From the NCBI RefSeq assembly GCF_046097095.1, contig NZ_CP175699.1, forward strand, positions 186,001-250,000: DNA of 64,000 nucleotides, read 5' to 3'. Below the pieces are notes generated by a model. It worked only from the letters and a program-made list of their open reading frames with translations. It made no database searches and was not told the origin of the DNA. Made by a program: the position numbers and the translations under genes. The stretch is from Natrinema sp046097095. GTDB taxonomy: Archaea > Halobacteriota > Halobacteria > Halobacteriales > Natrialbaceae. Shown here piece after piece: positions 10,560 to 20,213 of the stretch; the stretch's first letter is position 1; each line of letters opens with the position of its first letter.

Positions 10560-11351
10560 ATGAAAATTCTCGTTACGGTCAAAGAAGTGGCGACTGTCGA
10601 AGACGAGTTCGAAATCGAGGGAACCCAAATCGCAGACCAGTACCTCGGAGCCGATCTTAACGAGTGGGACGATTACGCCATCGAGGAGGCCGTCCAGCTC
10701 CAAGAGGACGGCATCGCCGACGAGGTCGTGACCGTCACGATCGGTCCCGAAGACTGCGAACAGACCATCCGGCAGGCGCTGGCGAAGGGCGCCGACCGCG
10801 CCATCCGCGTCTGGGACGACTCCCTCGAGGGCGTCGACCTACTGGACGTCGGCGCGAAGACCGAGATTCTGAGCGCCGTCGTCGAAGCCGAGGATCCCGA
10901 CCTCGTACTCAGCGGCGTCCAGGCCGGCGACGACAGCTTCGCTGCGACCGGCGTCTCCGTCGCCGAGAACATCGGCTACCAGTGGGGTGCCGTCGTCAAC
11001 CACCTCGAGCACGACCTCGACGACGGGGTCGCCTCGGTTCGCCGTGAACTCGAGGGCGGCGTCGAGGAGCTGACCGAGATCGAGTTGCCGGCGGTGCTGA
11101 CGATTCAGACGGGGATCAACGAACCTCGCTACGCCAGCCTGCGTGGTATCCGACAGGCCCAGCGCAAGGAACTCGATGTCCAGAGCCTCGCCGACATCGG
11201 CGTCGACGAGAGCGCCGTCGAGGGCGACCTCGAGCTGACGGAGATGTACGAACCCGAAAGCGAGAGCGACGTCACCGTCTGGGAGGGCAGTGCCGACGAG
11301 ACCGCGTCGGAGCTCGGTGAGCTGCTCCGCGACAAGGGGGTGGCACAATGA
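10560..11351 (+). CDS. etfB: Electron transfer flavoprotein beta subunit
   Basis: A 263-residue EtfB. It starts with KILVTVKEVATVEDEFEIEG and contains the NEWDDYAIEEAVQL and VLSGVQAGDDS motifs that bind AMP and the alpha subunit. With EtfA it forms the soluble FAD carrier that takes electrons from flavin dehydrogenases. Its stop overlaps the etfA start by 4 bp (ATGA), so translation is coupled. The downstream partner expected to pass electrons to the quinone pool is a pseudogene. Candidate electron donors in the window are the FAD oxidoreductase at 8863 and the dimethylglycine dehydrogenase at 47437. Confidence 0.95.
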   Translation: MKILVTVKEVATVEDEFEIEGTQIADQYLGADLNEWDDYAIEEAVQLQEDGIADEVVTVTIGPEDCEQTIRQALAKGADRAIRVWDDSLEGVDLLDVGAKTEILSAVVEAEDPDLVLSGVQAGDDSFAATGVSVAENIGYQWGAVVNHLEHDLDDGVASVRRELEGGVEELTEIELPAVLTIQTGINEPRYASLRGIRQAQRKELDVQSLADIGVDESAVEGDLELTEMYEPESESDVTVWEGSADETASELGELLRDKGVAQ

Positions 11352-12298
11352 GCGACGTCCTCGCGGTCGCAGACCACCGCCGCGGCGAACTGCGCGACGT
11401 CAGTTACGAACTCATCACTGCCGGCCGCGACCTCGTCGACGAGACCAGCGGCGACCTCCATCTGGCCGTCATCAGCGGCACCGTCGACGATTTCGCCGAG
11501 AAGCTCAACCGCGAAGGCGTCGACGCCATCCACACCGTCGACCATGGCGAGGAGTTCAACCACGACGTCTACGCACAAGCTGTCACCCAGCTCTATGACG
11601 AACTCGCGCCCCAGTACGTCCTGACCCCGAACAGCGTCAACGGCCTCGATTACGCCCCCGCCATCGCCACCGAACTCGACCTCCCGATCGTCACCGACAC
11701 GATCGGCCTCGAGACCGACGGCGAGACGCTCGTCGCGACCCGCGAGATGTACGGCGGCAAGGTCGAAACTACCACCGAACTCTCCGGCGACGCAATCGTC
11801 ACGATCCGCGGTGCCGAGTGGCCCGCTGCGGAGGGCACCGGCGACGCCGCAATCGAAGCCGCCGACGCCGACATCGACGAGGACGCGATCGGCTCGACGG
11901 TGACCGGCTTCGAGGAAGTCGGCGGCGGCGACGTCGACATCAGCGAGGCCAATCTGCTCGTCTCGATCGGCCGTGGGATCGAGGAGGAGGAGAACCTCGA
12001 TCTGATCCGCGATCTCGCCGACGCGTTGGACGCGACGCTGTCCTCGTCTCGTCCGATCGTCGACAACGGCTGGCTCCCGAAGAACCGGCAGGTCGGCCAG
12101 TCTGGAAAGGTCGTCACGCCCGATGTCTACATCGCGATCGGTATCTCCGGGGCGGTCCAGCACGTCGCCGGCATGAAAGGCTCTGACACGATCGTCGCGA
12201 TCAACACGGACCCCAACGCCCCGATCATGGACATTGCCGACTATGCGATCCACGACGACCTCTTCGACGTCGTCCCCGAACTCATCGACGAGTTCTAG
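11348..12298 (+). CDS. etfA: Electron transfer flavoprotein alpha subunit
   Basis: A 316-residue EtfA. An N-terminal domain precedes the C-terminal FAD-binding domain, recognised by GWLPKNRQVGQSGKVV, then AIGISGAVQHVAGM and INTDPNAPIMDIADY. This matches the canonical FAD-binding signature of the family. The start overlaps etfB by 4 bp. The gene is followed after 21 bp by a broken DgcB-like gene, which shows that the original operon was etfB-etfA-dgcB-like. Confidence 0.95.
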   Translation: MSDVLAVADHRRGELRDVSYELITAGRDLVDETSGDLHLAVISGTVDDFAEKLNREGVDAIHTVDHGEEFNHDVYAQAVTQLYDELAPQYVLTPNSVNGLDYAPAIATELDLPIVTDTIGLETDGETLVATREMYGGKVETTTELSGDAIVTIRGAEWPAAEGTGDAAIEAADADIDEDAIGSTVTGFEEVGGGDVDISEANLLVSIGRGIEEEENLDLIRDLADALDATLSSSRPIVDNGWLPKNRQVGQSGKVVTPDVYIAIGISGAVQHVAGMKGSDTIVAINTDPNAPIMDIADYAIHDDLFDVVPELIDEF

Positions 12299-12319
12299 TA
12301 ATATATCTCACCGTTCGAC

Positions 12320-13229
12320 ATGGATTTCGTCGTTCAGTCTACCGTCGTGAGAGAGACGTATTGGGGGATCACCAGCGTCGAGTACGCGGTGTTTTACCTC
12401 CTCGCGTTCACCGCAGTCGCCGTGTTCACGTACGGTGTCTATCAGCGGTTCTTTCGCTACGCTGCGGGGGACGACGATTCCTTCCCGTGGCTCGCCGACC
12501 TCCAAACCCGCGTCGCGAGCGCGACCAAGATCGTGCTTTCGAACGAGAAATAGTTCAACAGAAACCTCTACGGCGTCCTGATGCACTCGTGTATCCTGTG
12601 AGGATTTCCGACCCTGTTTGTCGCGACATCGATTCTGCTGGTAGAAGAGTACGGTGCGAACAAACTTCTCCACCTCTCCTTCTGGAACGGTGACTTCTAT
12701 CTCGCCTACCAGTTCATCGTCAACGCCATGGGCCTGCTGTTCGTCGTCGGCAGTAGGATGGCAATCTACCGACGCTACTGGGTTCGCAACTATCGGCTCT
12801 GGGACCGCCACACCTCCACCGAAGACGATCTCTGCATCGGGACGCTGTTCGCGCTCGGCATCGGCGGCTTCCAGCTCGAGGGGCTGCGCGTCTACAGCGC
12901 CGGCATTCGAGATGCCCCGCAACCGCAGCAATTCCTTTTGCTGTGGCGGCGGTGGCGGCCTCTGAATGGATTTCGTGGAAGAACCCAAATCCAGCGAGGA
13001 GCGGCTCCGGGAGGCGCTCGAGGACACCGACGCCGGCAGCGGCGTCGAGAAGTTCGTCGTCGCCTGTCCGATGTGCATGACGATGTACGAGGACGGTCGC
13101 AAGACTGGCGGCTACGAAGCGGAGATCGAGATCGTCGACGTGGCCGAACTCATCGTCGAGGCCATCGGCAAGGAAGACGAAGCAGATTCTGACTCGACTA
13201 CTTGCGATAGGCGGACAATGAAGCGGTAG
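12320..13229 (+). pseudogene. Broken Fe-S membrane oxidoreductase (DgcB/HdrD-like) downstream of etfBA
   Basis: The N-terminal part reads as a membrane domain (MDFVVQSTVV, then EYAVFYLLAFTAVAVFTYGV). It continues past a TAG at about 12551 and a TGA at about 12599 into further transmembrane segments up to about 12890. Most of the ferredoxin and first CCG domain is deleted. The frame then re-emerges at about 12915 with a CCG-type cysteine motif FCCGGGGG, a TGA at about 12963, and finally VACPMCMTMY and the C-terminus. An intact protein would hold roughly 700 residues and link ETF to quinones, as DgcB does in bacterial dimethylglycine oxidation. Confidence 0.85.
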
Positions 13230-13584
13230 GTAACATCGAACATTCATCGAATGGGGAGGGTCGGAGATATTATTTCACATATATCTGAACAGAATCGGAC
13301 CAAGGACCGAGCTACCGCTAAAACAGTGAGAGACGGGAGGAACAGCCTATCATCGTCGATAGTGACCCCTCAGTGATCGACACGGAGACGATGATACCCT
13401 GTCGGTACGCTTCCCTAATAGAGATTGAACACTCATTTGTACGTATTTGTACTATGAGATCTAAACATGTACTATATGCAAATCTCCTGGAGTAGCCAAC
13501 TACTCGTCCGTCTCTGAGTAACCATCTACACTTAAAGACCCCAAGTTTTATGGGTGCATCATGATATAGTGTGGTACGCTACCA
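13230..13584. promoter_or_regulatory. Intergenic region with promoter of the APC transporter
   Basis: 355 bp without an ORF. A TATA-like TTTTATG lies at about 13547-13553, roughly 35 bp upstream of the transporter ATG. Nothing else could be assigned. Confidence 0.35.
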
Positions 13585-14943
13585 ATGGATAATGGTGAGG
13601 CAGAGCTTAAAACCGGAGAGTTAGGGTACTGGACTGCAGTTGCAATTAGTTTCGGGATGGTTACATCCTCGACGACGCTGTTCGTCGCCGGGCGCGGAGT
13701 TAGTCAGATCGGGTCCGGAATGATAATCAGCATGGTTATCGCATTTGCACTGATGAGCTTCGCGGCGCTCGGACTAGCGGAGCTGTCGACGATGTTTCCG
13801 GTCGCAGGGAGTTTCATGACGTACGTGAAACGGAGCTTCGGCTCGAGCGCTGGAGTGGCCACCGGTTTAGTGTACTGGCTGGTATTTATCGCGCTCGCAT
13901 CAGAAGCGACCATCGTCGGACAGATTCTGAATTTCGTATTCCCCGGTCTGCTTTCATGGCAAGTCTGGGGGACACTGTTGGTGATCCTCTTCGTCGGCAT
14001 CAACATCGCCGGTATCGACTTGGTCGGGAAGACCGCCGTCGTGCTTCTCTCTGCGTTAGTGGGGGTGATCGTGATTCTCTCACTATTGCAGATCGGAGGA
14101 TTTGGCCAAACGTCGTTCGAGACATCAGAGCTATCATGGACGGCAGGCGGGTGGACACCGATACTGGCCTTCGTTCCTCTCGCGGTTTGGTTACTCGTTG
14201 GATGGGAGGTCCTTGGACCTCTCGCCGAAGAGGTGGAAGACGCGCAGAACGTCCTCCCGAAGGCGATGCTCACTGTTCTCGGGCTCGTGTTCCTGGTTCG
14301 AGTTCCGTTCATCATCGCGATGGACGGATCGCTCGCGTCAGCGACGTTAGCGGAGTCGCCGTTTCCGCAAGTTGTCGCATTTGAAGCGTTCTTTGGCCCC
14401 GTCGGAAAGTGGATTATGGCTATTATCAGTTTCGTCGCGACCGGCGCGACGTTCAATGCTGTGCTGGCCGGAACATCGAGACAACTCTGGAATCTCGGTC
14501 GAGAGGGATACTTACCGTCAGCAATCGGACGGATCAATCCTCGGTTCCAGACACCCGACGTTGCGCTGGTGGTCACTGGTGGGATTATCTTGGCACTCCT
14601 CTGGTTGGTGTCTGTCCCGACAGTCCTTATCAACGCGGCGGCGAACTTCTTCATCGTCGTCTACATCATGATCCTCGCCAGCGTCATCGCGCTTCGATAC
14701 AAACTCCCAGACTACGACCGGCCGTTTAGCGCCGGCGGACCGGAGTCGGTACCGGCTGTCACCGTCATCGGAATCGTCGGGCTGATAGCCGCGCTCTACT
14801 TCTCGGGCGATTCGGTATTCGTGACAACGCTTGCGGTCGTGGTCGCAACAGCAGTCGTATCCGTTGTACTCACACAGTTGAAAGCCAGAAGAGAAGCGGG
14901 AACGACTCTACAAACCAGAGGAGAACCTGAAGCCGAAGATTAG
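13585..14943 (+). CDS. APC-superfamily amino acid/polyamine permease
   Basis: A 452-residue integral membrane protein with about 12 hydrophobic segments. It begins with the APC pattern around TAVAISFGMVTSSTTLFVAG and the conserved ALGLAELSTMFPVAGS loop of transmembrane segments 2-3. A typical APC transporter exchanges or imports amino acids or amines. The substrate is not predictable, but location between ETF genes and amidase suggests import of a nitrogenous catabolic substrate. Monocistronic. Confidence 0.85.
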   Translation: MDNGEAELKTGELGYWTAVAISFGMVTSSTTLFVAGRGVSQIGSGMIISMVIAFALMSFAALGLAELSTMFPVAGSFMTYVKRSFGSSAGVATGLVYWLVFIALASEATIVGQILNFVFPGLLSWQVWGTLLVILFVGINIAGIDLVGKTAVVLLSALVGVIVILSLLQIGGFGQTSFETSELSWTAGGWTPILAFVPLAVWLLVGWEVLGPLAEEVEDAQNVLPKAMLTVLGLVFLVRVPFIIAMDGSLASATLAESPFPQVVAFEAFFGPVGKWIMAIISFVATGATFNAVLAGTSRQLWNLGREGYLPSAIGRINPRFQTPDVALVVTGGIILALLWLVSVPTVLINAAANFFIVVYIMILASVIALRYKLPDYDRPFSAGGPESVPAVTVIGIVGLIAALYFSGDSVFVTTLAVVVATAVVSVVLTQLKARREAGTTLQTRGEPEAED

Positions 14944-15143
14944 TAATCGAACAGGTTGTCAACGGATAAGGATCCTTGCAGCTAGGCGGCGCCGACGGAT
15001 TCTCCCTCGGTTGAAAACTCTTCGACCGCCTATACGAACAGCTAGTGAAACGGGAGTCGATGTCAAAATTCCGTGATAGCTATGTGGCTTGAGACGGTTT
15101 TGACCGCCGTTTCGATCGCACTCGAGTGCTACGATATCGGTCT

Positions 15144-15212
15144 GTGAGCGACGTGGACCTGATCGAGGTCAAACTCAAGATCGAGTTCGAGGATAGGAAC
15201 GTGAACATGATG
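15144..15212 (+). pseudogene. 5' remnant of a Rieske ferredoxin gene
   Basis: From GTG 15144 the reading VSDVDLIEVKLKIEFED-RNVN matches the first 26 residues of the intact Rieske ferredoxin at 21814 (MSDADLIEVKSKAEFED, then VEVN), with close DNA agreement. Homology stops before the first cluster ligand. The rest of the surrounding 548-bp gap (14944-15491) shows no gene. Confidence 0.6.
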
Positions 15213-15491
15213 ATGACGGTTTCGATCAGTGCCGTGAGACGGTGCCGAAATACGGCATTGATCTCCGGACGGAACGGGGAGTCGCAACTGTGCAGGCTCT
15301 ATGGAGTGAGCAGATGACGGGTAGTGGACTACCCGATTACGAGGGCAAGCACTGTCGAAATGAGCCAGCGCATTGGCTCTCCACCACTGCAGCATTACTC
15401 CTACTGTGTGAGTCTCTCCTCCCAAGAATACACACATCTCTACTCGCTATATCGGAGTCGTTCGTGGACCGCGATCTGGCCGTTGAATTCG

Positions 15492-16949
15492 TTACGGCTG
15501 GGCCGGATAGTCGTCCATCCACGGTTGTCGCCGCTCTATCGCCGCACTGGCAGCTAACACTGTATCTTCAGCAAACCGCGACCCGATGAGTTGTGCGCCG
15601 ATGGGGAGTCCCTCCGCCGAGCGCCCAGCGGGAATCGACGCTGCCGGGTGACCAGTCAGGTTCAGCGGCCACGTGAGGAATGTTTCCTTGTCGGTCTCGG
15701 GAGCCTCGCCTGCAATCTTGTCTGGCGCGGGCTTGCCTTTTTCCCACGGCGTTGTTGCGAGCGTCGGCGTCACCAACAGGTCGTGTCCGTCAAGGACGCG
15801 CTGGATCGTCTCGTATGCACGCGACCGCACGACGCTCGCCTGCTTGTACTCGACGGCGCTGTACTCGTAGCCGTCCTCGATGAAGTCAATGACCTGTGGT
15901 GAAAGCTCGTCGCGGTGCTCTCCCAGCAGGTCGATGCCCATTTCGCGCTCGATCCCCTCGACCGCCGCAGACAGGCTCGGATTGAGGAGTGCATTGTAGC
16001 TCTCCAATAGTACATCGAACGGGATACCAAAGTCGATGTCGACCCGCTCGGCTGTGGCTCCCGCTCCCCGAAGCGTCTCGAGGACGTCCTCGACGGTGCT
16101 GAGAACAGTATCCTCGACGTCGTAGACGCCGAGGTCGGGACTGAATGCGACCGAGAGTCCCTCTATCGAGCGATCAACGGCGTCCCGGTACTCTGTGTCG
16201 GCTTCGGGCACGCTGAGCGGATCTCGCGGGTGCTCGCCGGCGATGACGTCAAGCAGGAGTGCCGTGTCCTCGACTGTCCGCGTTAGTCCGCTGTAGGAGA
16301 CGAACGGGGCCGCATCACGGAACAGGTCTGGCTGTGACTCGCTCGGGACGAGGCCTGGTGTCGGTTTCAGTCCATAGGTCCCACAGACACTTGCCGGGAT
16401 TCGGAGGGAGCCAGCGACGTCAGAGCCGAGCGCGAGCGGTATCATGCCTGCCCCGACAGCCGACGCACTCCCGCCGGACGAGCCGCCGGCCGTTTTCGAC
16501 GAGTTGAATGGGTTCCCTGTCGAACCGAACATCGGATTCGTCGTGTCCCCGGACGCGCCGAATTCGGGGCTGTTCGTTGACCCGACGACGATGGCCCCCG
16601 CGTCTTGGAGTCGCTGTACAGTGACCGACGTCCGCTCCGGCATCTGCTCGCCGAGCGGCTTCACTCCACCGAACGTGTACGGCATCCCCTCCACGTGCGA
16701 GTCAAGGTCCTTCAGCGCAACTGGTACTCCGTGGAGCGGCCCTACAGGATCACCGTTCTCGAGCGCCCGCTCGGCCGCTAACGCTTCCGTTCTTGCGTCC
16801 TCTTCCCGGAGATAGACGAAGGCGTTGAACTCGTCGTTGAGCCGATCAATCCGTTCGAACGTCTCGTCAATTACCTCTACCGGAGAGATGCGTCCGTGGC
16901 GGATGTCGAATGCGAGTTCAATCGCGGGCTGACCTATTTCGTTTTCCAT
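15492..16949 (-). CDS. Amidase-signature-family amidase
   Basis: A 485-residue amidase-signature hydrolase. The Ser-cisSer-Lys triad is visible: Lys80 in PVALKDL, cis-Ser157 in TAGGSSGGSA and nucleophile Ser181 in GSDVAGSLRIPA. The 24-residue spacing between the serines is the family's. The start at 16949 (MENEIGQ) matches the usual N-terminal helix; the frame extends 98 codons further upstream with arginine-rich, non-domain sequence, so I reject that extension. It releases ammonia from an amide; the substrate is unknown. Neighbours (aldehyde dehydrogenase, MoaF-like protein, APC permease) suggest catabolism of an amide or amino compound. Confidence 0.85.
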   Translation of the reverse strand: MENEIGQPAIELAFDIRHGRISPVEVIDETFERIDRLNDEFNAFVYLREEDARTEALAAERALENGDPVGPLHGVPVALKDLDSHVEGMPYTFGGVKPLGEQMPERTSVTVQRLQDAGAIVVGSTNSPEFGASGDTTNPMFGSTGNPFNSSKTAGGSSGGSASAVGAGMIPLALGSDVAGSLRIPASVCGTYGLKPTPGLVPSESQPDLFRDAAPFVSYSGLTRTVEDTALLLDVIAGEHPRDPLSVPEADTEYRDAVDRSIEGLSVAFSPDLGVYDVEDTVLSTVEDVLETLRGAGATAERVDIDFGIPFDVLLESYNALLNPSLSAAVEGIEREMGIDLLGEHRDELSPQVIDFIEDGYEYSAVEYKQASVVRSRAYETIQRVLDGHDLLVTPTLATTPWEKGKPAPDKIAGEAPETDKETFLTWPLNLTGHPAASIPAGRSAEGLPIGAQLIGSRFAEDTVLAASAAIERRQPWMDDYPAQP

Positions 16950-17084
16950 AGGCCCTGTACATGAAGTGACATATATTACATTTTCGATCATCTTCCTTCG
17001 TGGAAAGAGCGTTCCGTGTACGGACGGGGCCGTTTTTGGAGCGATCGACAGAGAAATCCTTCCAGTCAAGACTGACTTCCAGTT

Positions 17085-17235
17085 CCTGCGGCCGGTGATC
17101 CGACAGATATAGTCGCGCAGTACGCGTCGGAGACGGACACCGATGTATACGACAGCGATACGGCCACCGAGCGAGGTGGACGTTGACTTGCTGGATGTCG
17201 GCGTTGAGACTGAGGTTCTTCTCGCTTTGTCGAGG
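17085..17235 (+). pseudogene. Internal remnant of an etfB gene
   Basis: At 17140-17220 one frame reads AIRPPSEVDVDLLDVGVETEVL. This aligns with AIRVWDDSLEGVDLLDVGAKTEIL of the intact EtfB at 10560, with matching codons. Upstream, VIRQ followed by a stop matches the TIRQ of EtfB. No start, no C-terminus and no other ETF sequence remain. The rest of the 16950-17408 gap shows no gene apart from the promoter of the MoaF-like gene. Confidence 0.5.
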
Positions 17236-17408
17236 CGTAACACCTGTACGGCTTCTCATGAGAACCATACTTAGCTATACTTCGAATTTCAAGAAGGGCA
17301 CGAAGAGGTCCGGAAAACGGCGTAACTTCGCGATTAGTAAGATGATACCCCCCATCTATCCTTTTGCCATGTTCGAAACTACTATGTGTGTTCCTCTCTA
17401 GGTAAATA

Positions 17409-18233
17409 ATGGATTCGACCATGACTGGTTCATCAAACTGGATTCCGATGGGTGACATCGCTGAAGAATATGGCGTGAATCAGATGGAGGCCGTTGATTC
17501 ATTGTCTGGAAAAGAACTGACGTTGAACTTCGAAGATGGTCTTTCGAGAACGTACACGTTCATTGACAAGCAGCAGTTGGAGCGTACAGACAATCCCGGT
17601 GAAGAGATTGAGTCACGTTACAATGCGACGATGCCACGGGAGAACATTTACTTCGTAGACTACATGATTAGCGAAGAAGAGCGCACCTCGGAATCCCTCA
17701 TTCTCGATTTCGAGCGAGAAATTGCAACGGTCATCACTGCGACTATCCCGTCGTCGAAAGACGAGATGCCTCAGTTGTTGCTCGAACATGCGATGGCTAA
17801 CGAATCGCTGGGGGCTGGCGAGTACGAAATCCGCTCTGCAGTCATCGATCAACCGTTTACGGATTCCACAGTGATTCACGAGAAGACGGACGAACTGACG
17901 GGAAAACGAGTGAAATACACATATAGCGATAATAGCATCTATGAACACATCTACCTGAACGATGGCTGCTTCGTCTGGCACTGTCTAGAAGGCGAAGAGA
18001 AGGACATTGCGGAGGCTACGCCCTGCTCTTACTATGAAATCGCCGACTCTCTCTACCTATTAGTCTGGGAGGAGATGGTCCTTCCCGTGATCGGGGTTAT
18101 TCTGATCGACCTCCGATCGCTGAAGACGACCGGAAAGATGCTCTGCGACGATAAGAACGACTTCGAGAATGTCGTCAATATCCCGATGGGCGCTCACGCA
18201 GAACCCCTCAATGTGACTCCTTCCGTTCAGTAA
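17409..18233 (+). CDS. MoaF-like protein (two-domain lipocalin-like)
   Basis: A 274-residue soluble protein that I recognise as the MoaF type. The N-terminal half contains SGKELTLNFEDG...YTFID and the C-terminal half LTGKRVKYTYSDNSIYEHIY, then YYEIADSLYLLVWEE and a final TTGKM segment. MoaF was named from a Klebsiella amine-oxidation operon and its biochemical role is unclear; the family is often found beside amine and aromatic catabolic genes. Here it lies between an amidase and an aldehyde dehydrogenase, which fits that habit. Acidity is moderate for a haloarchaeal protein. Confidence 0.7.
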   Translation: MDSTMTGSSNWIPMGDIAEEYGVNQMEAVDSLSGKELTLNFEDGLSRTYTFIDKQQLERTDNPGEEIESRYNATMPRENIYFVDYMISEEERTSESLILDFEREIATVITATIPSSKDEMPQLLLEHAMANESLGAGEYEIRSAVIDQPFTDSTVIHEKTDELTGKRVKYTYSDNSIYEHIYLNDGCFVWHCLEGEEKDIAEATPCSYYEIADSLYLLVWEEMVLPVIGVILIDLRSLKTTGKMLCDDKNDFENVVNIPMGAHAEPLNVTPSVQ

Positions 18234-18710
18234 CCCAATCGTTCCGAGATCCGTTCTCCGCCGAAGCGTAGTACGGACCGAATCTCGTGTCTCGGTCTAA
18301 ATACCAACGGATCTGGGGTTCTCGAGACAGTTGAGAAGAATTATATTCGGAAATAACAGAACGGATATCATCTCTATTGTTGTGAAACGGATGGCCGTTA
18401 TTGATATTCACAACATGCTTCGTCCGCTTTGGCGATAGCGTGGAAATGTCATGCAGGTCCGTTTACGGAACGACTCAATCGACAGTAGGCGCTTTGTGGT
18501 CACGGAACGAACGTTCTCAGAATACCGGTAGTTCTGGACTTAGACATAGCTATTGTATGGCACCACGAATATAATCCAGATGGATTATATTCTCAGAAAA
18601 AGATCCATCAGCGCATCCTTCATCGAGTCTGACTGGATTCAGTATTGGAAAATCGGTAGTAGTCGAGACGACCTCTCTATCGACATCAGCCGACGGTTGA
18701 GTTACCCGAC
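18234..18710. other. Intergenic region, nothing recognised
   Basis: 477 bp between convergent genes (MoaF-like protein and aldehyde dehydrogenase). AT-rich, with no ORF of note and no obvious element. Confidence 0.3.
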
Positions 18711-20213
18711 TCAGAACGGGAACTCACGCGGTTCGTGTTGCAGCGAGATCCACTTCTTCTCGGTGACCTCCTCAAGGAAGTCCGTCGTGTTGTACCCGCC
18801 GACGCCGGAGGCTCCAGTGCCACCGAACGAAACGTGGGCCTCGTCATTGACCGGCTGATCGTTGACGTGTACCATCCCAGTTTCTAATCGGTCGGCGATC
18901 CGTTTGCCGGCACCGACATCGCCAGCGTGAACCGACCCCGAAAGGCCGTACTCCGTGTCGTTGGCCAGTTCGACGGCCTCGTCGATGTCCGAGAACGGGA
19001 TCACGGGAGCGATCGGGCCGAAATGCTCGAAGCACGCGGCGGACATCTCGTTGGTAACATCCGAGAGGACCGTTGGAGCGACGACCAGCGAGTTGTCGAC
19101 GTCCTCGAGTTCGACCGTCTCACCGCCGGTTTCCAGCGTCGCTCCTGCGTCGACGGTTTCATCGACGTACTCGAGCATCTCGTCGCGCTGGGATTCGTCG
19201 ATGATCGGACCGACAATGGTGTCCGGATCGTGGACCGATCCGGCCGGCAGCGATTCGGCCCGTTCGGTGAGCCGTTCGACGTACTCGTCATACACGTCCT
19301 CGTGGACGAGGTGGCGGTTGATCGAGATACAGACCTGTCCCTGATGGACGAAACTGCCGAAGACCGCGGCGTCGATAGCCGCGTCGATATCGGCGTCGTC
19401 GGTGACGATGTGAGCGTTGTTGCCGCCCAGTTCCATCGCCGCCTCAGCGAGGTTCTCGCCCGCGGCAGCGGCGACTCGTCGACCGACGGGGGTCGAACCG
19501 GTAAAGGCGACGACGTCGCTTTTGGGATGACTCGCGACGCGATCGCCGATTTCGGAACCGCGTCCCGTAACGACGTTGAGAACGCCGTCGGGGAAGCCGA
19601 CCTCCTCGAAGAGCCGAGCGAAGAGGAGTCCGCCGACGATGGGCGTATTGGTCGCAGGCTTAAGGACGACCGTATTTCCGGCGGCGATAGCCGGTGCGAC
19701 CGCACGCATCGAGAGATTCAGCGGGAAGTTCCACGGCGAGATAACGGTGACGACTCCTTTGGCCTCGCGCTGGACAATATTTTCCTTCCCGGGAATATTC
19801 GAGCGCGCATGCTCGCCTTTCATTCGTCGGGGAACGGTCGCAGCTTCGGAAAGCTGATCCTCGGCGAGATGCAGGGATGTCCCGGCCATGACGGCCGACC
19901 CACCGACCTCAGTGGTCACCAACTCCGCGACCTCTTCGCTGCGATCCTCGATGGTTTCGAGGAGTTCCTGTACGAGTTCCTCTCGACGGGCCGGCGGCGT
20001 TGCCTCCCAGTCAGACTGTGCCGCGGCCGCGGCCTCGTAGGCGGCGTCGACGTCCTCCTCGGCGGCTGCGGGAACCTGTGCAACGGTCGCACGGGTGGAG
20101 GGGTCCTCGACGTCGATGGTCTCTCCGCTGGAAGCGGTGACCCATTCGCCGTTGATGTATAGCTCGTTCCACGCTCCGTCGGTGCCGTACGATAATTGAC
20201 TCTGTTGAGCCAT
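18711..20213 (-). CDS. Aldehyde dehydrogenase (benzaldehyde/vanillin-dehydrogenase-like)
   Basis: A 500-residue ALDH. Active-site residues are Asn162 in SPWNFPLN, Glu261 in MELGGNN and Cys295 in QGQVCISINR. The GQVC-SINR context and overall pattern resemble the benzaldehyde/vanillin branch rather than the betaine-aldehyde branch of the gene at 7090. The start MAQQSQ at 20213 gives the normal length; an ATG 102 bp upstream lies in AT-rich promoter-like DNA. It may oxidise an aldehyde produced by the neighbouring amidohydrolase, amidase or oxygenase chemistry, which is inference. Confidence 0.85.
   Translation of the reverse strand: MAQQSQLSYGTDGAWNELYINGEWVTASSGETIDVEDPSTRATVAQVPAAAEEDVDAAYEAAAAAQSDWEATPPARREELVQELLETIEDRSEEVAELVTTEVGGSAVMAGTSLHLAEDQLSEAATVPRRMKGEHARSNIPGKENIVQREAKGVVTVISPWNFPLNLSMRAVAPAIAAGNTVVLKPATNTPIVGGLLFARLFEEVGFPDGVLNVVTGRGSEIGDRVASHPKSDVVAFTGSTPVGRRVAAAAGENLAEAAMELGGNNAHIVTDDADIDAAIDAAVFGSFVHQGQVCISINRHLVHEDVYDEYVERLTERAESLPAGSVHDPDTIVGPIIDESQRDEMLEYVDETVDAGATLETGGETVELEDVDNSLVVAPTVLSDVTNEMSAACFEHFGPIAPVIPFSDIDEAVELANDTEYGLSGSVHAGDVGAGKRIADRLETGMVHVNDQPVNDEAHVSFGGTGASGVGGYNTTDFLEEVTEKKWISLQHEPREFPF

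Noticed and set aside
11129..12253. Long minus-strand frame opposite etfB/etfA
   Set aside because: Antisense shadow of GC-rich coding DNA; Val/Asp-rich repetitive translation without domain motifs.
18927..20162. 411-codon plus-strand frame opposite the aldehyde dehydrogenase
   Set aside because: Antisense shadow; the minus strand encodes a complete ALDH with catalytic residues.
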